In this document: piece by piece, positions 30,662 to 40,366 of the stretch
Layout: each line of letters starts with the position of its first letter
How positions within the stretch are numbered: position 1 is the stretch's first letter
DNA from: JAVJSU01 sp040219275
Lineage (GTDB): Bacteria; Chloroflexota; Anaerolineae; Aggregatilineales; Phototrophicaceae
Direction: 5' to 3'
NCBI GenBank assembly: GCA_040219275.1
Contig: JAVJSU010000072.1
Span: 24,099 to 88,098, forward strand
Length of the DNA stretch: 64,000 bases
The notes under the pieces: model-generated
What the model was told of the DNA's origin: nothing
Seen by the model: only the letters and a program-made list of their open reading frames with translations
Databases searched by the model: none
Program-made: the position numbers and the translations under genes

Positions 30662-32527
30662 CTAGTCCTCCGCTGGATGCAAGAGCAAAGGCTTATGCTC
30701 GATATTGCGCGTGTAGCTACATTTGGGATACGTCGAGCAACCTACAAATGCCCCTTTGGATCCCTGTCGTTCGACCAATTCACTGCCGCACTCAGGACAA
30801 GTTTCACCAAGCGGCTTGGGCTGTGGACGGGATTTCATCTGTGTGAGCGTGTATTCCGTCGCAGATTTCAATTGCGGTTGAAACCCACGCCAGAAAGCGG
30901 AAAGCAAATCATGACGGCTCAATTCGTCGTTTGCTACCCGATCCAGTGCGGTTTCAAGACCTGCGGTATAGGCTACATCAAAGACCTGTGGAAAACGTTC
31001 CACTACAAAATCATTGAGCTGTAGACCTGTTTCCGTTGGACACAGGTGTTTTTGCTTGAGCGCAACATAGTGCTTGCTTTTAATCACCCCGACCATAGAG
31101 GCAAAGGTAGAAGGACGACCAATCCCCAGTGTTTCTAGTTTTTGTACCAATCCCGCTTCGCTGAAGCGTACTGGTGGGCGTGTCCGGGACTCGTCAATCG
31201 GTAAATCAATGAGAGCAAGCATCTGCCCTTCTTTAAGTAGCGGCATTGTGCCACCCTCATCTTCAGCAAGATCATCTTCTTCAGGTTCTTCATAAACCCG
31301 CAGAAACCCATCGAAGATCAGTTCACGCCCCTGCGCCTTGAAAACCAGGGGAAATGGTTTATCTACTGACTTTCCAGCATGAATCAAGGCACCGGTGAGG
31401 GTGTAACGCGCCGCTGTCATCTGCGACGCGATAAACCGCTTCCAGATCAAGGTATACAATTTCGCTCCAACACCTTCTGTCTCCTCGGGCAAATGAAAAA
31501 TGTCCGTTGGACGGATGGCTTCATGTGCCTCCTGGGCATTGGCAGACTTCGTTTTATAAATCGGAGCTGTGGGTGGTAAATAGGTATCTCCATAGTCACG
31601 CCCGATCAACTCACGAGCGGATGCTTGTGCCTCCCCTGCCACATGAACCGCATCGCTGCGATGATAGGTAATCAAGCCCTGCTCATAGAGCGTCTGTGCC
31701 AACTGCATCGTTTTTTCAGGCGACAAGCCCAAGCCCTTGGATGCAGCTTGTTGAAGTGAGGATGTGGTAAAGGGAGGCAAGGGATTGCGTAATTTCAAAC
31801 TCTGCGCGGCTTTGCCTGTCCAGAATGTCGCACCTGCCAGTAAGGCGACTACTTTCTCAGCCTGATCCCGTGAACTGAACTTGATATCACGCTCTTTCAG
31901 GCGATGCAAATTTGCCTCAAATTGCCTGCCTTCGACTTCCAATGACGCTTGCAAGGTCCAGTAAGTCTCAGATTGAAACGCTTCAATTTCACGTTCACGC
32001 TCGACCACCAGGCGCAAGGCAACACTCTGCACCCGTCCGGCAGACAAACGAGCATCCAGTGCCTTACACGCTAAGGGAGATACCAGATAACCCACCAGCC
32101 GATCCACAATACGCCGTGCGCTCTGTGCTTCAACCAGTGCGACATCCAACACGCGCGGTTCGGCTAAAGCCGCTTTGACAGCTTCTTCTGTGATAGCATT
32201 AAATGCCGCACGGTATATCGGCTTGCCGTTGAGCTTGCCAGCCAACTGTAAGAGATGCCATGCGATAGCTTCCCCTTCTCGATCTGGATCGGTTGCCAGA
32301 TAGACTTCATCTGCCTCCCGCATGGCTTTCACCAACTTTTTGACCAGATTGCCTTTGCCCGGCAAGACCTGATATTGCGGACGGAAATCTGCCCCAACAT
32401 CCACGCCCAGTTCGGTTTCGGGTAAATCACGAACATGACCGCGACAGGCTTCGACCTGCCAGCTCTCACCAAGAAATTTGCTAATAGAACGGGCTTTTTT
32501 GGGCGATTCCACGATGAGCAGCTTCAT
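30662..32527 (-). CDS. topA: DNA topoisomerase I (type IA)
   Basis: 621 aa. TOPRIM starts at LLIVESPKKARSISKFLG and includes DPDREGEAIAWHL. The active-site Tyr is in GLITYHRSDA. A single C-terminal zinc finger (CPECG ... CSTYPKC) is kept. It is shorter than chromosomal TopA (about 850 aa) because fewer fingers are present, as in many plasmid-borne topoisomerases (TopB/TraE-like). It relaxes negative supercoils and may resolve DNA during transfer or replication. ATG 32525-32527 is chosen because MKLLIVESPKKA is the family N-terminus; an in-frame start seven codons upstream is unlikely. Confidence 0.93.
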   Translation of the reverse strand: MKLLIVESPKKARSISKFLGESWQVEACRGHVRDLPETELGVDVGADFRPQYQVLPGKGNLVKKLVKAMREADEVYLATDPDREGEAIAWHLLQLAGKLNGKPIYRAAFNAITEEAVKAALAEPRVLDVALVEAQSARRIVDRLVGYLVSPLACKALDARLSAGRVQSVALRLVVEREREIEAFQSETYWTLQASLEVEGRQFEANLHRLKERDIKFSSRDQAEKVVALLAGATFWTGKAAQSLKLRNPLPPFTTSSLQQAASKGLGLSPEKTMQLAQTLYEQGLITYHRSDAVHVAGEAQASARELIGRDYGDTYLPPTAPIYKTKSANAQEAHEAIRPTDIFHLPEETEGVGAKLYTLIWKRFIASQMTAARYTLTGALIHAGKSVDKPFPLVFKAQGRELIFDGFLRVYEEPEEDDLAEDEGGTMPLLKEGQMLALIDLPIDESRTRPPVRFSEAGLVQKLETLGIGRPSTFASMVGVIKSKHYVALKQKHLCPTETGLQLNDFVVERFPQVFDVAYTAGLETALDRVANDELSRHDLLSAFWRGFQPQLKSATEYTLTQMKSRPQPKPLGETCPECGSELVERQGSKGAFVGCSTYPKCSYTRNIEHKPLLLHPAED

Positions 32528-32551
32528 ATGTTTTGTTCCTCCAGCCATTGG

Positions 32552-32740
32552 CTAATTGCCTTTTGATTGTTGAGTTGTTTTGTCAGTACCCGTAGCAGAT
32601 GGCGCACCTGACGACGATCCTGTGCTTTGTTGCGCCAGTTCGCGCTCACGCAAGACCAGCCATAAGGGCCACTCTCGAAAAGCATGAAATGCCTGCTCCT
32701 CGATTTGTTGCCAGGGATGTACGGTATCTTTCTTTGCCAT
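32552..32740 (-). CDS. Small hypothetical protein between virB4 and topA
   Basis: 62 aa: an amphipathic first half (DTVHPWQQIEEQAF, then WPLWLVLRERELAQQ) and a Ser/Gly/Thr/Gln-rich tail. It fills the gap between virB4-like and topA. An overlapping frame (32524-32745) ends in an ATGA overlap with topA but has a less protein-like composition. Low certainty about which is translated. Confidence 0.4.
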   Translation of the reverse strand: MAKKDTVHPWQQIEEQAFHAFREWPLWLVLRERELAQQSTGSSSGAPSATGTDKTTQQSKGN

Positions 32741-32757
32741 GTCATCTCACTCTCAAT

Positions 32758-34872
32758 TCATGTTGTGGCGAAGCGTGCCAGCTCGTTTGCCGTTGTTGTG
32801 GATCGGCAATACCAGAGTCCTTCGTCTTGTATGTCCAGTACAAAGTGGAAACGCGGTAATGCCGCGATGATGTCCCGATGTTGCTGATTGAGGTGCTGAA
32901 ATGCCGCATCCTCATGAAAGACATTCATGCCCTGTCGCTGACTGAAAACCACCCGAATCGGACTGTTTTCAAAGATCATTCGCGCCTTTGGCTCAAGGAA
33001 AACACTCATATTTTGATCGATACTAATCAGCTTTTTTCTGCGTGTGCGGAAGGTCTTCGCCGCTTCAATCAGGAAATCCAACAGGGACGGATGGCGCATC
33101 AGTCGATAAACCTCATCCACCGCGATAATGCGTGGCTGTTCATCAATCAGGCTGTCACGACGGATGGCACTCAAGACCTGTGTGTAAGCCAGCGCCTGTA
33201 GAATCGGATCGCTTTCTAACTCGTGGAAACTAAACACACGCGGACGAATCCAATCGCGTCCACCACGGGTCAAATCCACATTGGTGATCCCATTCAGGAA
33301 ACTCGCCCATGGACCCGAACCGGTACACAAACCCGCGATTTCATCTGCAAGATCACGCGCAATATGCCGTGTGGCATCTTTATCGCCTAAGCCAGAAAGC
33401 ACATCACAGACCACATCACAGGTCGGGGTAATCTCCGGTGTCACCTGATCCAGTTCAGGAAAGCCACGATAGAGCTTTTCGAGCGCCTCACCCAGCAAAC
33501 CACGCTCCAGATTCTGACGCTGACCACCTGACAGAGGACGACCCAGCACCGTTTCATAAATGCGGGTGCTATGACTGACCTGTTCAATCAGCGTTGGGAA
33601 CATCACATCCTGCGGATTGAGACGGGTTGCTTTGGCACTCATCACATACCACGGCAAACCAAAAGCATCGGCGATGTGTTTGCCATGCCCCATCGGTTCG
33701 AGTAGATCGAATGGAATGCCATTCTCAGCGAATTCACGGGTCAGATAGCAGTTGTTGGCGAAAGTCTTTCCGAAACCCGATGTACCCACCCAGATTTCAT
33801 GAGTCGCCCGTTTATCACGCCATGAATCATGGAAAACAGGATAAGACGCACCCACTGCTTCTCCACGCAACACACCCTCCGTAGCGGACAATTTGCGATA
33901 GCCTAAGGGTGAGAGCATCAATGCCAATTCACGCGACACCACCGGCCAGGTCGTATCCGGCAAGGCAATTTGTTTGCTACTTTTGGCAGCGAAAAAACCT
34001 AGACTACGTGCCAGCAACTCCCCTACTTCATGGCGTAAGCTGAACCAGGCTTTGGTCTCATGCACCACTGCCTGCACCCGCTCGCGCAGGGTTTCCAGAT
34101 CATCTGCCGCAATCGCAATGCTCAATTGCACCAGATGTAGTGCATCACCGGCATTGATTTCTTGAAGTGCTTTGCGACAGTCCGTAATGCGCTGCACACT
34201 ACGACTGTCCTCACCACTTGCACCCGACAGATGTACCTCGTAGGCTTGAATGATGCCTTCCAGCGCATCAATCGCACTGTTACGTTCATAGGTCTTCGGG
34301 ATATCCACCGACAAAGCCAGTGGGAAATTCAAGCGCAACAGCGGCGGCAATGGACGAAAGAAATTCCATGTAGATGGTGCGAACTCATAACTGTTGAGTA
34401 ATGCCCATAACGGACGACCACCAGGACGACCCACCGGAGCCAGATGCCAGAATGGTGTGTCCCGAATCTCATATTGACCCTCAAATAAAGCAGGCCACGC
34501 GCCTTCGATCACAGACGTATCAAATGACGACCCCATGCCGCCTGCCAGCGCCCGTGGATTTTGATCACTCCAGACCGCCATCCCACATAAGGCACGCTGA
34601 TATTCCGCGCTATCATCCAACTGCTCGTAGTAACGTCGATATTCCATCAGCAGTTGTGCGCGTTGCGGATCATCCGTCTCTTTTGCTGTCCGGCTGAGTT
34701 TGTTGATCTTCTCATCGAGCGTGGCAGGCATCTGCCAGCAGATAAAACGGGCAGGACTGTTCAATGTGCGTAACCAGGTGGCAAAACGTGCCTGCAACGA
34801 TGCAACCCCTTCTTCGGTGGCATGGAGCATGATGTCAAAGGGTTCAATCAGAAAGGTGTGTACCTTAGTCAT
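32758..34872 (-). CDS. VirB4-type T4SS ATPase
   Basis: 704 aa from ATG 34870-34872, which has an AAGGAGGG Shine-Dalgarno; an upstream in-frame extension of 43 residues overlaps the previous gene and is rejected. Walker A GTSGFGKT is at about 363-370, Walker B IIAVDEVYRLM follows, and the C-terminal region has VVFSQRQG and HFVLDIQDEG. VirB4 ATPases power pilus or channel assembly and substrate transfer at the inner membrane face. It overlaps the upstream membrane gene by eight bases. Confidence 0.9.
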   Translation of the reverse strand: MTKVHTFLIEPFDIMLHATEEGVASLQARFATWLRTLNSPARFICWQMPATLDEKINKLSRTAKETDDPQRAQLLMEYRRYYEQLDDSAEYQRALCGMAVWSDQNPRALAGGMGSSFDTSVIEGAWPALFEGQYEIRDTPFWHLAPVGRPGGRPLWALLNSYEFAPSTWNFFRPLPPLLRLNFPLALSVDIPKTYERNSAIDALEGIIQAYEVHLSGASGEDSRSVQRITDCRKALQEINAGDALHLVQLSIAIAADDLETLRERVQAVVHETKAWFSLRHEVGELLARSLGFFAAKSSKQIALPDTTWPVVSRELALMLSPLGYRKLSATEGVLRGEAVGASYPVFHDSWRDKRATHEIWVGTSGFGKTFANNCYLTREFAENGIPFDLLEPMGHGKHIADAFGLPWYVMSAKATRLNPQDVMFPTLIEQVSHSTRIYETVLGRPLSGGQRQNLERGLLGEALEKLYRGFPELDQVTPEITPTCDVVCDVLSGLGDKDATRHIARDLADEIAGLCTGSGPWASFLNGITNVDLTRGGRDWIRPRVFSFHELESDPILQALAYTQVLSAIRRDSLIDEQPRIIAVDEVYRLMRHPSLLDFLIEAAKTFRTRRKKLISIDQNMSVFLEPKARMIFENSPIRVVFSQRQGMNVFHEDAAFQHLNQQHRDIIAALPRFHFVLDIQDEGLWYCRSTTTANELARFATT

Positions 34873-35332
34873 ATAAGCCCTCCTTGAGGGGTGCATCGAC
34901 AAACACCAGACCATCTTCCTCACCCGCATAAGCGAAGGTAATCCACTCCCGCAAATCAATGTCAATGTTGCCGGTGGGTGGCACAAATACCCGCGCCCCA
35001 TCCAGACGTACCAGTTCGGTAGGCAAATCCAGTATTTCGGTTAATTGACCCAGAGGACTGCGTGGAAAACGCACAGCGACCAAGAGCAAGGTGCCGCGCA
35101 AGCGATAGACCAGACGATTCCACAGCGGAATACCACCACGCAGTCCGGTTAGAATCACAATCGCCAGCGCAGTGATTACTGCTACCGGAATCGCCCAACC
35201 GGTGAGTACCAGATTGAAGATCGTATACGTTAGACCACCGCCAACACCTGCCAGCAACAGCCGCTTGAATGGAATACCAAACAAGCCTTTTTCGTCACGT
35301 AACAGCACATGAGATTTGAAGTCTGCCGCCAA
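34865..35332 (-). CDS. VirB3/PrgI-like membrane protein
   Basis: 155 aa with two adjacent membrane helices (about 26-44 and 46-64), a following basic segment, and a soluble C-terminal half rich in beta strands. TTG start at 35330-35332, nine bases after GGAG. A small two-helix protein directly before VirB4 fits the VirB3/PrgI slot; in some systems these two are fused. Assigned mainly by topology and position. Confidence 0.65.
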   Translation of the reverse strand: MAADFKSHVLLRDEKGLFGIPFKRLLLAGVGGGLTYTIFNLVLTGWAIPVAVITALAIVILTGLRGGIPLWNRLVYRLRGTLLLVAVRFPRSPLGQLTEILDLPTELVRLDGARVFVPPTGNIDIDLREWITFAYAGEEDGLVFVDAPLKEGLYD

Positions 35333-35448
35333 ATTTCATGTCTCCTTTTTGATCTAAGTCATAAGGTGAGGGCATCACAGGTGTGATGTTGCCCTACTGC
35401 GACGCGCCTCACCCATCGAACGAAACGGTTCTATCCTGAGATAGAGGA

Positions 35449-35688
35449 CTAAGGGAAAGTGATGAGCGTGGTGACGCTGGAGGCGAAGATGACGAAGAGC
35501 AAACCCACAACCACCTGATTGGCAGCTTTAGGATTATCCTTCTTCCAGTCCCCCACGATGGGCCATGAAGAACCCATATACATCACCCCTAGACCGATGA
35601 AGCCTATAACGGCGATCAACGGTGCGATGGTCTGTGCAGCGACCTGCACATCCCCAAAAAACTGTTCTATTGCGGTTGACAAATCCAA
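35449..35688 (-). CDS. VirB2/TrbC-like pilin or channel subunit
   Basis: 79 aa with two hydrophobic helices (about 20-38 and 58-77) separated by a short polar loop with DWKKDNPKAAN, the layout of VirB2/TrbC-like subunits in monoderm T4SS. TTG start at 35686-35688 follows GAGGAGG. First gene of the operon that continues through virB3- and virB4-like genes. Confidence 0.65.
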   Translation of the reverse strand: MDLSTAIEQFFGDVQVAAQTIAPLIAVIGFIGLGVMYMGSSWPIVGDWKKDNPKAANQVVVGLLFVIFASSVTTLITFP

Positions 35689-35903
35689 CGAAATTCCTCC
35701 TCGATATCGAGTGTTTCAGGAGATGAACGATTTATCAGGTTTCAAATAGCAGACAGGTCCTCTCGTCGTGCGCCATGACGCTGTATTTTCAGAGTGTGGG
35801 GTCATCCGGCACTTCGCAGAGAACCTCATCGCTACTGTCTTTCCTGACACTTTCAGCGTATCAAAATGACGTGGCTCAACCGTGCGAGGATTTCAGTTTT
35901 CGG

Positions 35904-35917
35904 CTGTAAAATTTCAT
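35904..35917 (+). promoter_or_regulatory. Shared transfer motif, site 2
   Basis: CTGTAAAATTTCAT, one mismatch from the other two sites. Just before it stands TTTCAGTTTT, then three bases. The same composite (TTTCAGTTTT, three bases, CTGTAAAA) is present at 42400-42420. It lies about 215 bp upstream of the VirB2-like gene. Confidence 0.5.
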
Positions 35918-35956
35918 TCGGGCAATGAAAAATTTCGGAGATCAACATCCAATTAA

Positions 35957-35993
35957 AAAGCCCCCTGCTTCATTCCAGAAACAAGGGGGCTTT
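35957..35993 (-). terminator. Intrinsic terminator
   Basis: AAAGCCCCCT (35957-35966) and AGGGGGCTTT (35984-35993) form a strong stem. Read on the minus strand, the stem is followed by TTTTTAATT, a T-run. It ends the operon whose last gene stops at 36016. Confidence 0.85.
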
Positions 35994-36015
35994 ATATTGC
36001 AACACGGGATGTCGT

Positions 36016-37713
36016 CTAACGTGTCAATTGAATCGCAAAGCGATAACTTCCCACCTGAAGTGCTCCAAATGGCTCACCGCCCCAGTACCACACTAATGTC
36101 AAATCAACCGCTTGTTCGGGCTGTAAGGTAAAGGGCTGTAAACCTTCTGCGGGATTGCGCGGTCCGGGTGGATCAGGTGCATAGCCGAGAGCTAACCAGA
36201 TGTCATCTTGCGTTAAAGTAATGGGTGTCACCTGACCGTTATAAATCCGCAGTTGCGTGGTGATCTGACCCTCCAAACTGCTGACACTGACCAGACGCAC
36301 ATCCACGCCACCATAATCCAGATCCACTTCTGGCATTTCTAGTGCGAAGCGAAAAGAGACTGTCCCACCGCGACCATCCGAGATCAGCAAACGCCCACCC
36401 GTAAAGCCAACAGGCACGAGATAGTCCATCGAAACAGGTATCTGTGCCAGTGCCGGAATGTCGATGGGCAAGCCGCCATATGAAACATCCTCTTGTCTGT
36501 TGATAGCCGGTAAGTAGACCTGTCCGCCATCATCCAGCAACTCCAGCCGCCACGACCCGGTATCGACTGCCCTTTCACCCGCAATAACATCAAAGTCAAA
36601 TGTCAGAGATTGCTGACCAGAATTCCCCTCATCACGGGCGGATACCTGTCGCAACAGTACGCTCCCCGCATCACCCAATGTCAAACTCGAACCGACCTCA
36701 CCATCCTGCACAAGTCCGCTCAAACCAAGCACTTCACCGCTCCGTGAGAGTTCCTGTTCCGGCGGATAACTGGCGGTCACCAAGGTGCGCGTGCCTGTCG
36801 GCAAACCATCGCCATCGGTTTCACCAATCAAAAGCAGAACGAGTCCGGGTCCTACCTGACGGAAAATGCGCGTATCACTCCGCAGTACCTCGCTTTTTGC
36901 CGCAAATTCATAGCGCAAAATTGCGCCGGTATTCATGGTCAGATTGAAAACAGCACCCTCGCGCATTGCACTGAATAACTCAGCATTATCCTCCGACCAT
37001 GGAATGCCAATCACCGGACGTACCGACATGCCATTCACGAACGAGGCAATATCGGGATTCGGGTCAAAGTTCCACTGCGCCGCCCGGACTTCGCGTCGTT
37101 GTACCACCCAGACACGTGGCGCACCCCCATCGGCTAAAACCACCTGTAAATTGACGGGATAAGCTACTGCCCGATCTGCGTCACCATCGGTGATCACATC
37201 ATCCTGAGCTTCAAGCGCAAGGGGTGTGGGTGTTGGACTGACTTCAGGCGTGGGTGTTATGGAAGCCTCAACTGTCCCTTCTATCTCCATCTCCCCAGAT
37301 CCCCCACCACCGCTGAGGCGCAACAACATGAAAGCGACAAAAACAACGAGCAGCGCCCCTATTGCCAGCTTCATTTTAGGCGATGTTTGACCGCTACCCG
37401 CTTCCAGCCGATGATCCCCTAAATCAGGCATCTCATTGTCACGAGCGGCATCCTGCACCCGTTGGGGTGTGCGTGCCCAACGAGAACCCACCGGGACTAA
37501 GGCAGAATCCCTATATCGCTCCAACAACTCCGCCGCCACCCGTCGTTCCAGATCATCCGAACCAATCGCTCCAGCATTACGCACTTCCCGATCATAAGCC
37601 GACCGATAGGCACGCTGACGCTCAGTGGGCACCAACTCCCACAATGCTTGTAATTCTGCCAGAGAAAGTGCCTTTAGTTCGTCTATACGCTTATACTGCA
37701 ATTTCTCAATCAC
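36016..37713 (-). CDS. Membrane-anchored transfer protein, DUF4352-like exterior
   Basis: About 565 aa: a cytoplasmic N-terminal part of some 120 residues with helical repeats (LKALSLAELQALWELVP), one membrane helix (about 118-136, IGALLVVFVAFMLL), a Thr/Pro linker (TPTPEVSPTPTP), and a large beta-rich exterior with repeated immunoglobulin-like or DUF4352-like stretches. GTG at 37711-37713 with GGAGG upstream fits better than a TTG five codons earlier; it overlaps the previous gene by eight bases. Probably a VirB8-like or surface-exposed structural part of the transfer machine; no family confirmed. Confidence 0.65.
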   Translation of the reverse strand: MIEKLQYKRIDELKALSLAELQALWELVPTERQRAYRSAYDREVRNAGAIGSDDLERRVAAELLERYRDSALVPVGSRWARTPQRVQDAARDNEMPDLGDHRLEAGSGQTSPKMKLAIGALLVVFVAFMLLRLSGGGGSGEMEIEGTVEASITPTPEVSPTPTPLALEAQDDVITDGDADRAVAYPVNLQVVLADGGAPRVWVVQRREVRAAQWNFDPNPDIASFVNGMSVRPVIGIPWSEDNAELFSAMREGAVFNLTMNTGAILRYEFAAKSEVLRSDTRIFRQVGPGLVLLLIGETDGDGLPTGTRTLVTASYPPEQELSRSGEVLGLSGLVQDGEVGSSLTLGDAGSVLLRQVSARDEGNSGQQSLTFDFDVIAGERAVDTGSWRLELLDDGGQVYLPAINRQEDVSYGGLPIDIPALAQIPVSMDYLVPVGFTGGRLLISDGRGGTVSFRFALEMPEVDLDYGGVDVRLVSVSSLEGQITTQLRIYNGQVTPITLTQDDIWLALGYAPDPPGPRNPAEGLQPFTLQPEQAVDLTLVWYWGGEPFGALQVGSYRFAIQLTR

Positions 37714-40351
37714 CCTGACCGCCTCCAATCACATTGCCGCTACCACCCAGTGAGGATTGTTTTTTCATCGCCGTCTCGTATTCATCATTCTTCGTCGCGG
37801 CTGACTGCACATTGACCTGTATGTTGGGATCAACCGTGATTGTCGGCTCTACCTTCACCTGTGCTGACGATTGTTCGGAGGGTACGCGCATAGCACCATA
37901 AGCAGTGATCTCCGGTGGCAACATTCTGGCACTGTGTTCTAATCCATCGACCTGATCGCGTGCCTTGAGCCATGAAACATTCTGGCTGGTCTGCACCTGC
38001 TTATCCAGTAGTTCACGGGTTTGAGGCTGCATCTTACCTTCCGGTGAAGATTGGACTTCGCGCACCACCTGTTCGGTTTGCTGCGGGCTTAATCCCATAC
38101 GGAGTGCCTGATCAACAAACAAGCCAAAACGCGCCAGATCACGCTGAATGGCTGAACCTGTGCCATCCTGCGGCTGGATGCCCATCACCTGCGCCAAACG
38201 TTCGCCGACCTGCAAGTGATTGATTCCATCGCTCGTCGCTTGACCTGTTTGCTGACGTTCGGCTTGCTCCTGTCCCACCACATCTGCCATGACACCCGCT
38301 ACATCCGCTGTACCTGAAACCCGCAACTGCCCGACCATCATTTGCATCTGTGCCGCCCGTGCCAATAAATCCGCACTGGCTTCCAGACGGGCAGCCACCT
38401 GTCCTAAATGGCTACTCTCACTGTCCTTGTTACTATCCTCATCAAGCAGCGCCGCCATCGGGGAGCTAATGCCCGTATTGGAACGCATCACATCCGAGAG
38501 ATGTTGTTCCATCTCCTCGCCCTGCATCTCCGCCGCATGGTCACTGCGTTGCTGACGACGTTCTTCTTGCAGATTATCTTCGCTATCCGTCGTTGGCATG
38601 GGTGACACTGAAGTCACCGGTGTAAACGTACCCATCCTACGACGTGAGGATGGGCTTATCGGCAACATCTCCCCGTTTTCATCCTCAATGAATTCGGGAT
38701 CAAGACCAGCGCGATTACGACGAGTTGCACCACGGGGAACCGTCCATTGATCCAGACCCTCACCTACTGCCGGAACCAGCATCGGACGACCGACGACCCG
38801 ACCCTGTTCATCGTATTCAGCGTTATCGGGATGGCGATCTGTGAGCAACTTCGCACCCACGATTGGACCCGTCACACGCCCGATCAAGGGCACATTCCCG
38901 ACCACCTGACGGGTGATACTGCCTTCGGTAAATTGTTCTGCCGCTTCACCCAGTGAGGTATTGCGAACGCCGGGCAGATAGGCCAGCGTCCGGGCCGCAC
39001 CACTTAAAGTGCGTGAACCCCCAAAACCGACACCTGCCGCCTGTGAAAGCGTTGCACCACTGCGAAGAGCCGTCATACCTGCCATCGCACCGGAACCCAT
39101 ACTGACTGTCGCGGCAGTTGCCATCGCACCTGCTCCTGCTGTGGCAATAGCTGCTGTTCCTGGACTGAGCATAACGCCACCGCTTGCTTGACCCATCGCA
39201 TTGAACAAACGGTTTAGGCTGTTCCAGACGGCTTTGACCCCTGACCACAGCACAATCAACATGAAAATCAGGCAGATTAAGCCGATGCCCAGCACAACCA
39301 TGCCATTACCAGCGGCTGTGCCTGCCAGAAAGAAAGCCACCACCAGTGACTGCACCATGGCAATCACCACTGTTTGCACAATCAGTTCAATCCACTGGTC
39401 AATGATGGATTTGGCAATCACTTCCGTTTTCTTGAAGAAAGCAAAGAGAATCGCCATGCTGAACGACAGAAAGGTGATACCCATTGCAATTGTAATCAGC
39501 AGATAGACCAGCTGCTCCACCACGCCAAAGATCACCAGCGGCCAGGCGGTCAGCATCCGCGCATGGGATGCCGTTCCCATCGAGATAGCCGCCGCCCGTT
39601 CCCCATCATCCATATCATCAAAATAATAAGGTGAGACGGTCACATCAAAGTAGGACTCATCAAAGAACCATTCCTGTGGCACACCGCTGATATAGTTGCC
39701 TGTGAAGGGATGTAAGAGATGTGCGGGGCATCCTGGCGAGTACAGAGGATATGGAAAGCCCATCACATCGGGACCATCTGCCCGCAGATAAGCCAATGCA
39801 ACATCTAAGCCATCAATCGCGCCAGCACCCGTCGCTCCTGGTAGATACACACCCAGATAATCACAGAGCGGACCCAGTGCCAGATCAGTAGATTGCACCT
39901 GATCCAGTGAACCAAAGGTTGCTCCCATATTGTCCTGCAATCCCTGAAGCGTAGACACATAAAAGCCCTGTGCTATCGAAGTCCGGAAGTCATTCATGCC
40001 CGTGTAGAGTGCAGGTCCCAGCGCAAAAAACAGCGCACCTGCTACATACCAGGTAATGGCACTACGGAAATTAACCACTTCCAGTCGAACCAGCGCCGCC
40101 AGCATGTAGGTCAGCCCCAGAATCAACAAAGCGATGATGAAGGCAAAGCTTACCGCCACATTCAGACTGGCATTGGTTTGCTGAATGAGGGGTGCAAAAG
40201 CCTGTTCAATCAGCCACTGATTGATCGTCTCAATGGTATGCCCCATCAAGATCAGACCGCGCATTAAGCTCCAGTGCAGTTCTGCCAGACTTAAAATGAT
40301 GTTGTAGTAAAAGGTGTCGATGGCGCGTTTCAAATCACCAATGACATTCAT
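37706..40351 (-). CDS. VirB6/TrbL-like polytopic membrane protein
   Basis: 881 aa. The N-terminal half has at least six membrane helices (for example FAFIIALLILGLTYMLAALV, then a cluster around residues 240-360). The C-terminal half is Gly/Ala/Gln-rich and probably disordered. This is the layout of VirB6/TrbL proteins, which form part of the inner-membrane channel. Placed between lipoprotein-like and anchored surface proteins of the transfer operon. Confidence 0.8.
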   Translation of the reverse strand: MNVIGDLKRAIDTFYYNIILSLAELHWSLMRGLILMGHTIETINQWLIEQAFAPLIQQTNASLNVAVSFAFIIALLILGLTYMLAALVRLEVVNFRSAITWYVAGALFFALGPALYTGMNDFRTSIAQGFYVSTLQGLQDNMGATFGSLDQVQSTDLALGPLCDYLGVYLPGATGAGAIDGLDVALAYLRADGPDVMGFPYPLYSPGCPAHLLHPFTGNYISGVPQEWFFDESYFDVTVSPYYFDDMDDGERAAAISMGTASHARMLTAWPLVIFGVVEQLVYLLITIAMGITFLSFSMAILFAFFKKTEVIAKSIIDQWIELIVQTVVIAMVQSLVVAFFLAGTAAGNGMVVLGIGLICLIFMLIVLWSGVKAVWNSLNRLFNAMGQASGGVMLSPGTAAIATAGAGAMATAATVSMGSGAMAGMTALRSGATLSQAAGVGFGGSRTLSGAARTLAYLPGVRNTSLGEAAEQFTEGSITRQVVGNVPLIGRVTGPIVGAKLLTDRHPDNAEYDEQGRVVGRPMLVPAVGEGLDQWTVPRGATRRNRAGLDPEFIEDENGEMLPISPSSRRRMGTFTPVTSVSPMPTTDSEDNLQEERRQQRSDHAAEMQGEEMEQHLSDVMRSNTGISSPMAALLDEDSNKDSESSHLGQVAARLEASADLLARAAQMQMMVGQLRVSGTADVAGVMADVVGQEQAERQQTGQATSDGINHLQVGERLAQVMGIQPQDGTGSAIQRDLARFGLFVDQALRMGLSPQQTEQVVREVQSSPEGKMQPQTRELLDKQVQTSQNVSWLKARDQVDGLEHSARMLPPEITAYGAMRVPSEQSSAQVKVEPTITVDPNIQVNVQSAATKNDEYETAMKKQSSLGGSGNVIGGGQGD

Positions 40352-40366
40352 ATTTGCACCTCCACT

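Larger units (their letters stand above)
35689..36015. other. Intergenic regulatory spacer
   Basis: A 327-bp gap without a gene. It holds the terminator of the upstream surface-protein operon (35957-35993), the shared transfer motif (35904-35917), and the promoter region for the VirB2-like operon. No RNA gene is evident. Confidence 0.6.

Noticed and set aside
32524..32745. 73-codon frame with ATGA overlap to topA
   Set aside because: The overlapping 62-codon frame has a more natural composition; kept as an alternative only.
32758..35001. 43-residue N-terminal extension of the VirB4-like protein
   Set aside because: It overlaps the previous gene deeply, while ATG 34872 has a strong AAGGAGGG site.
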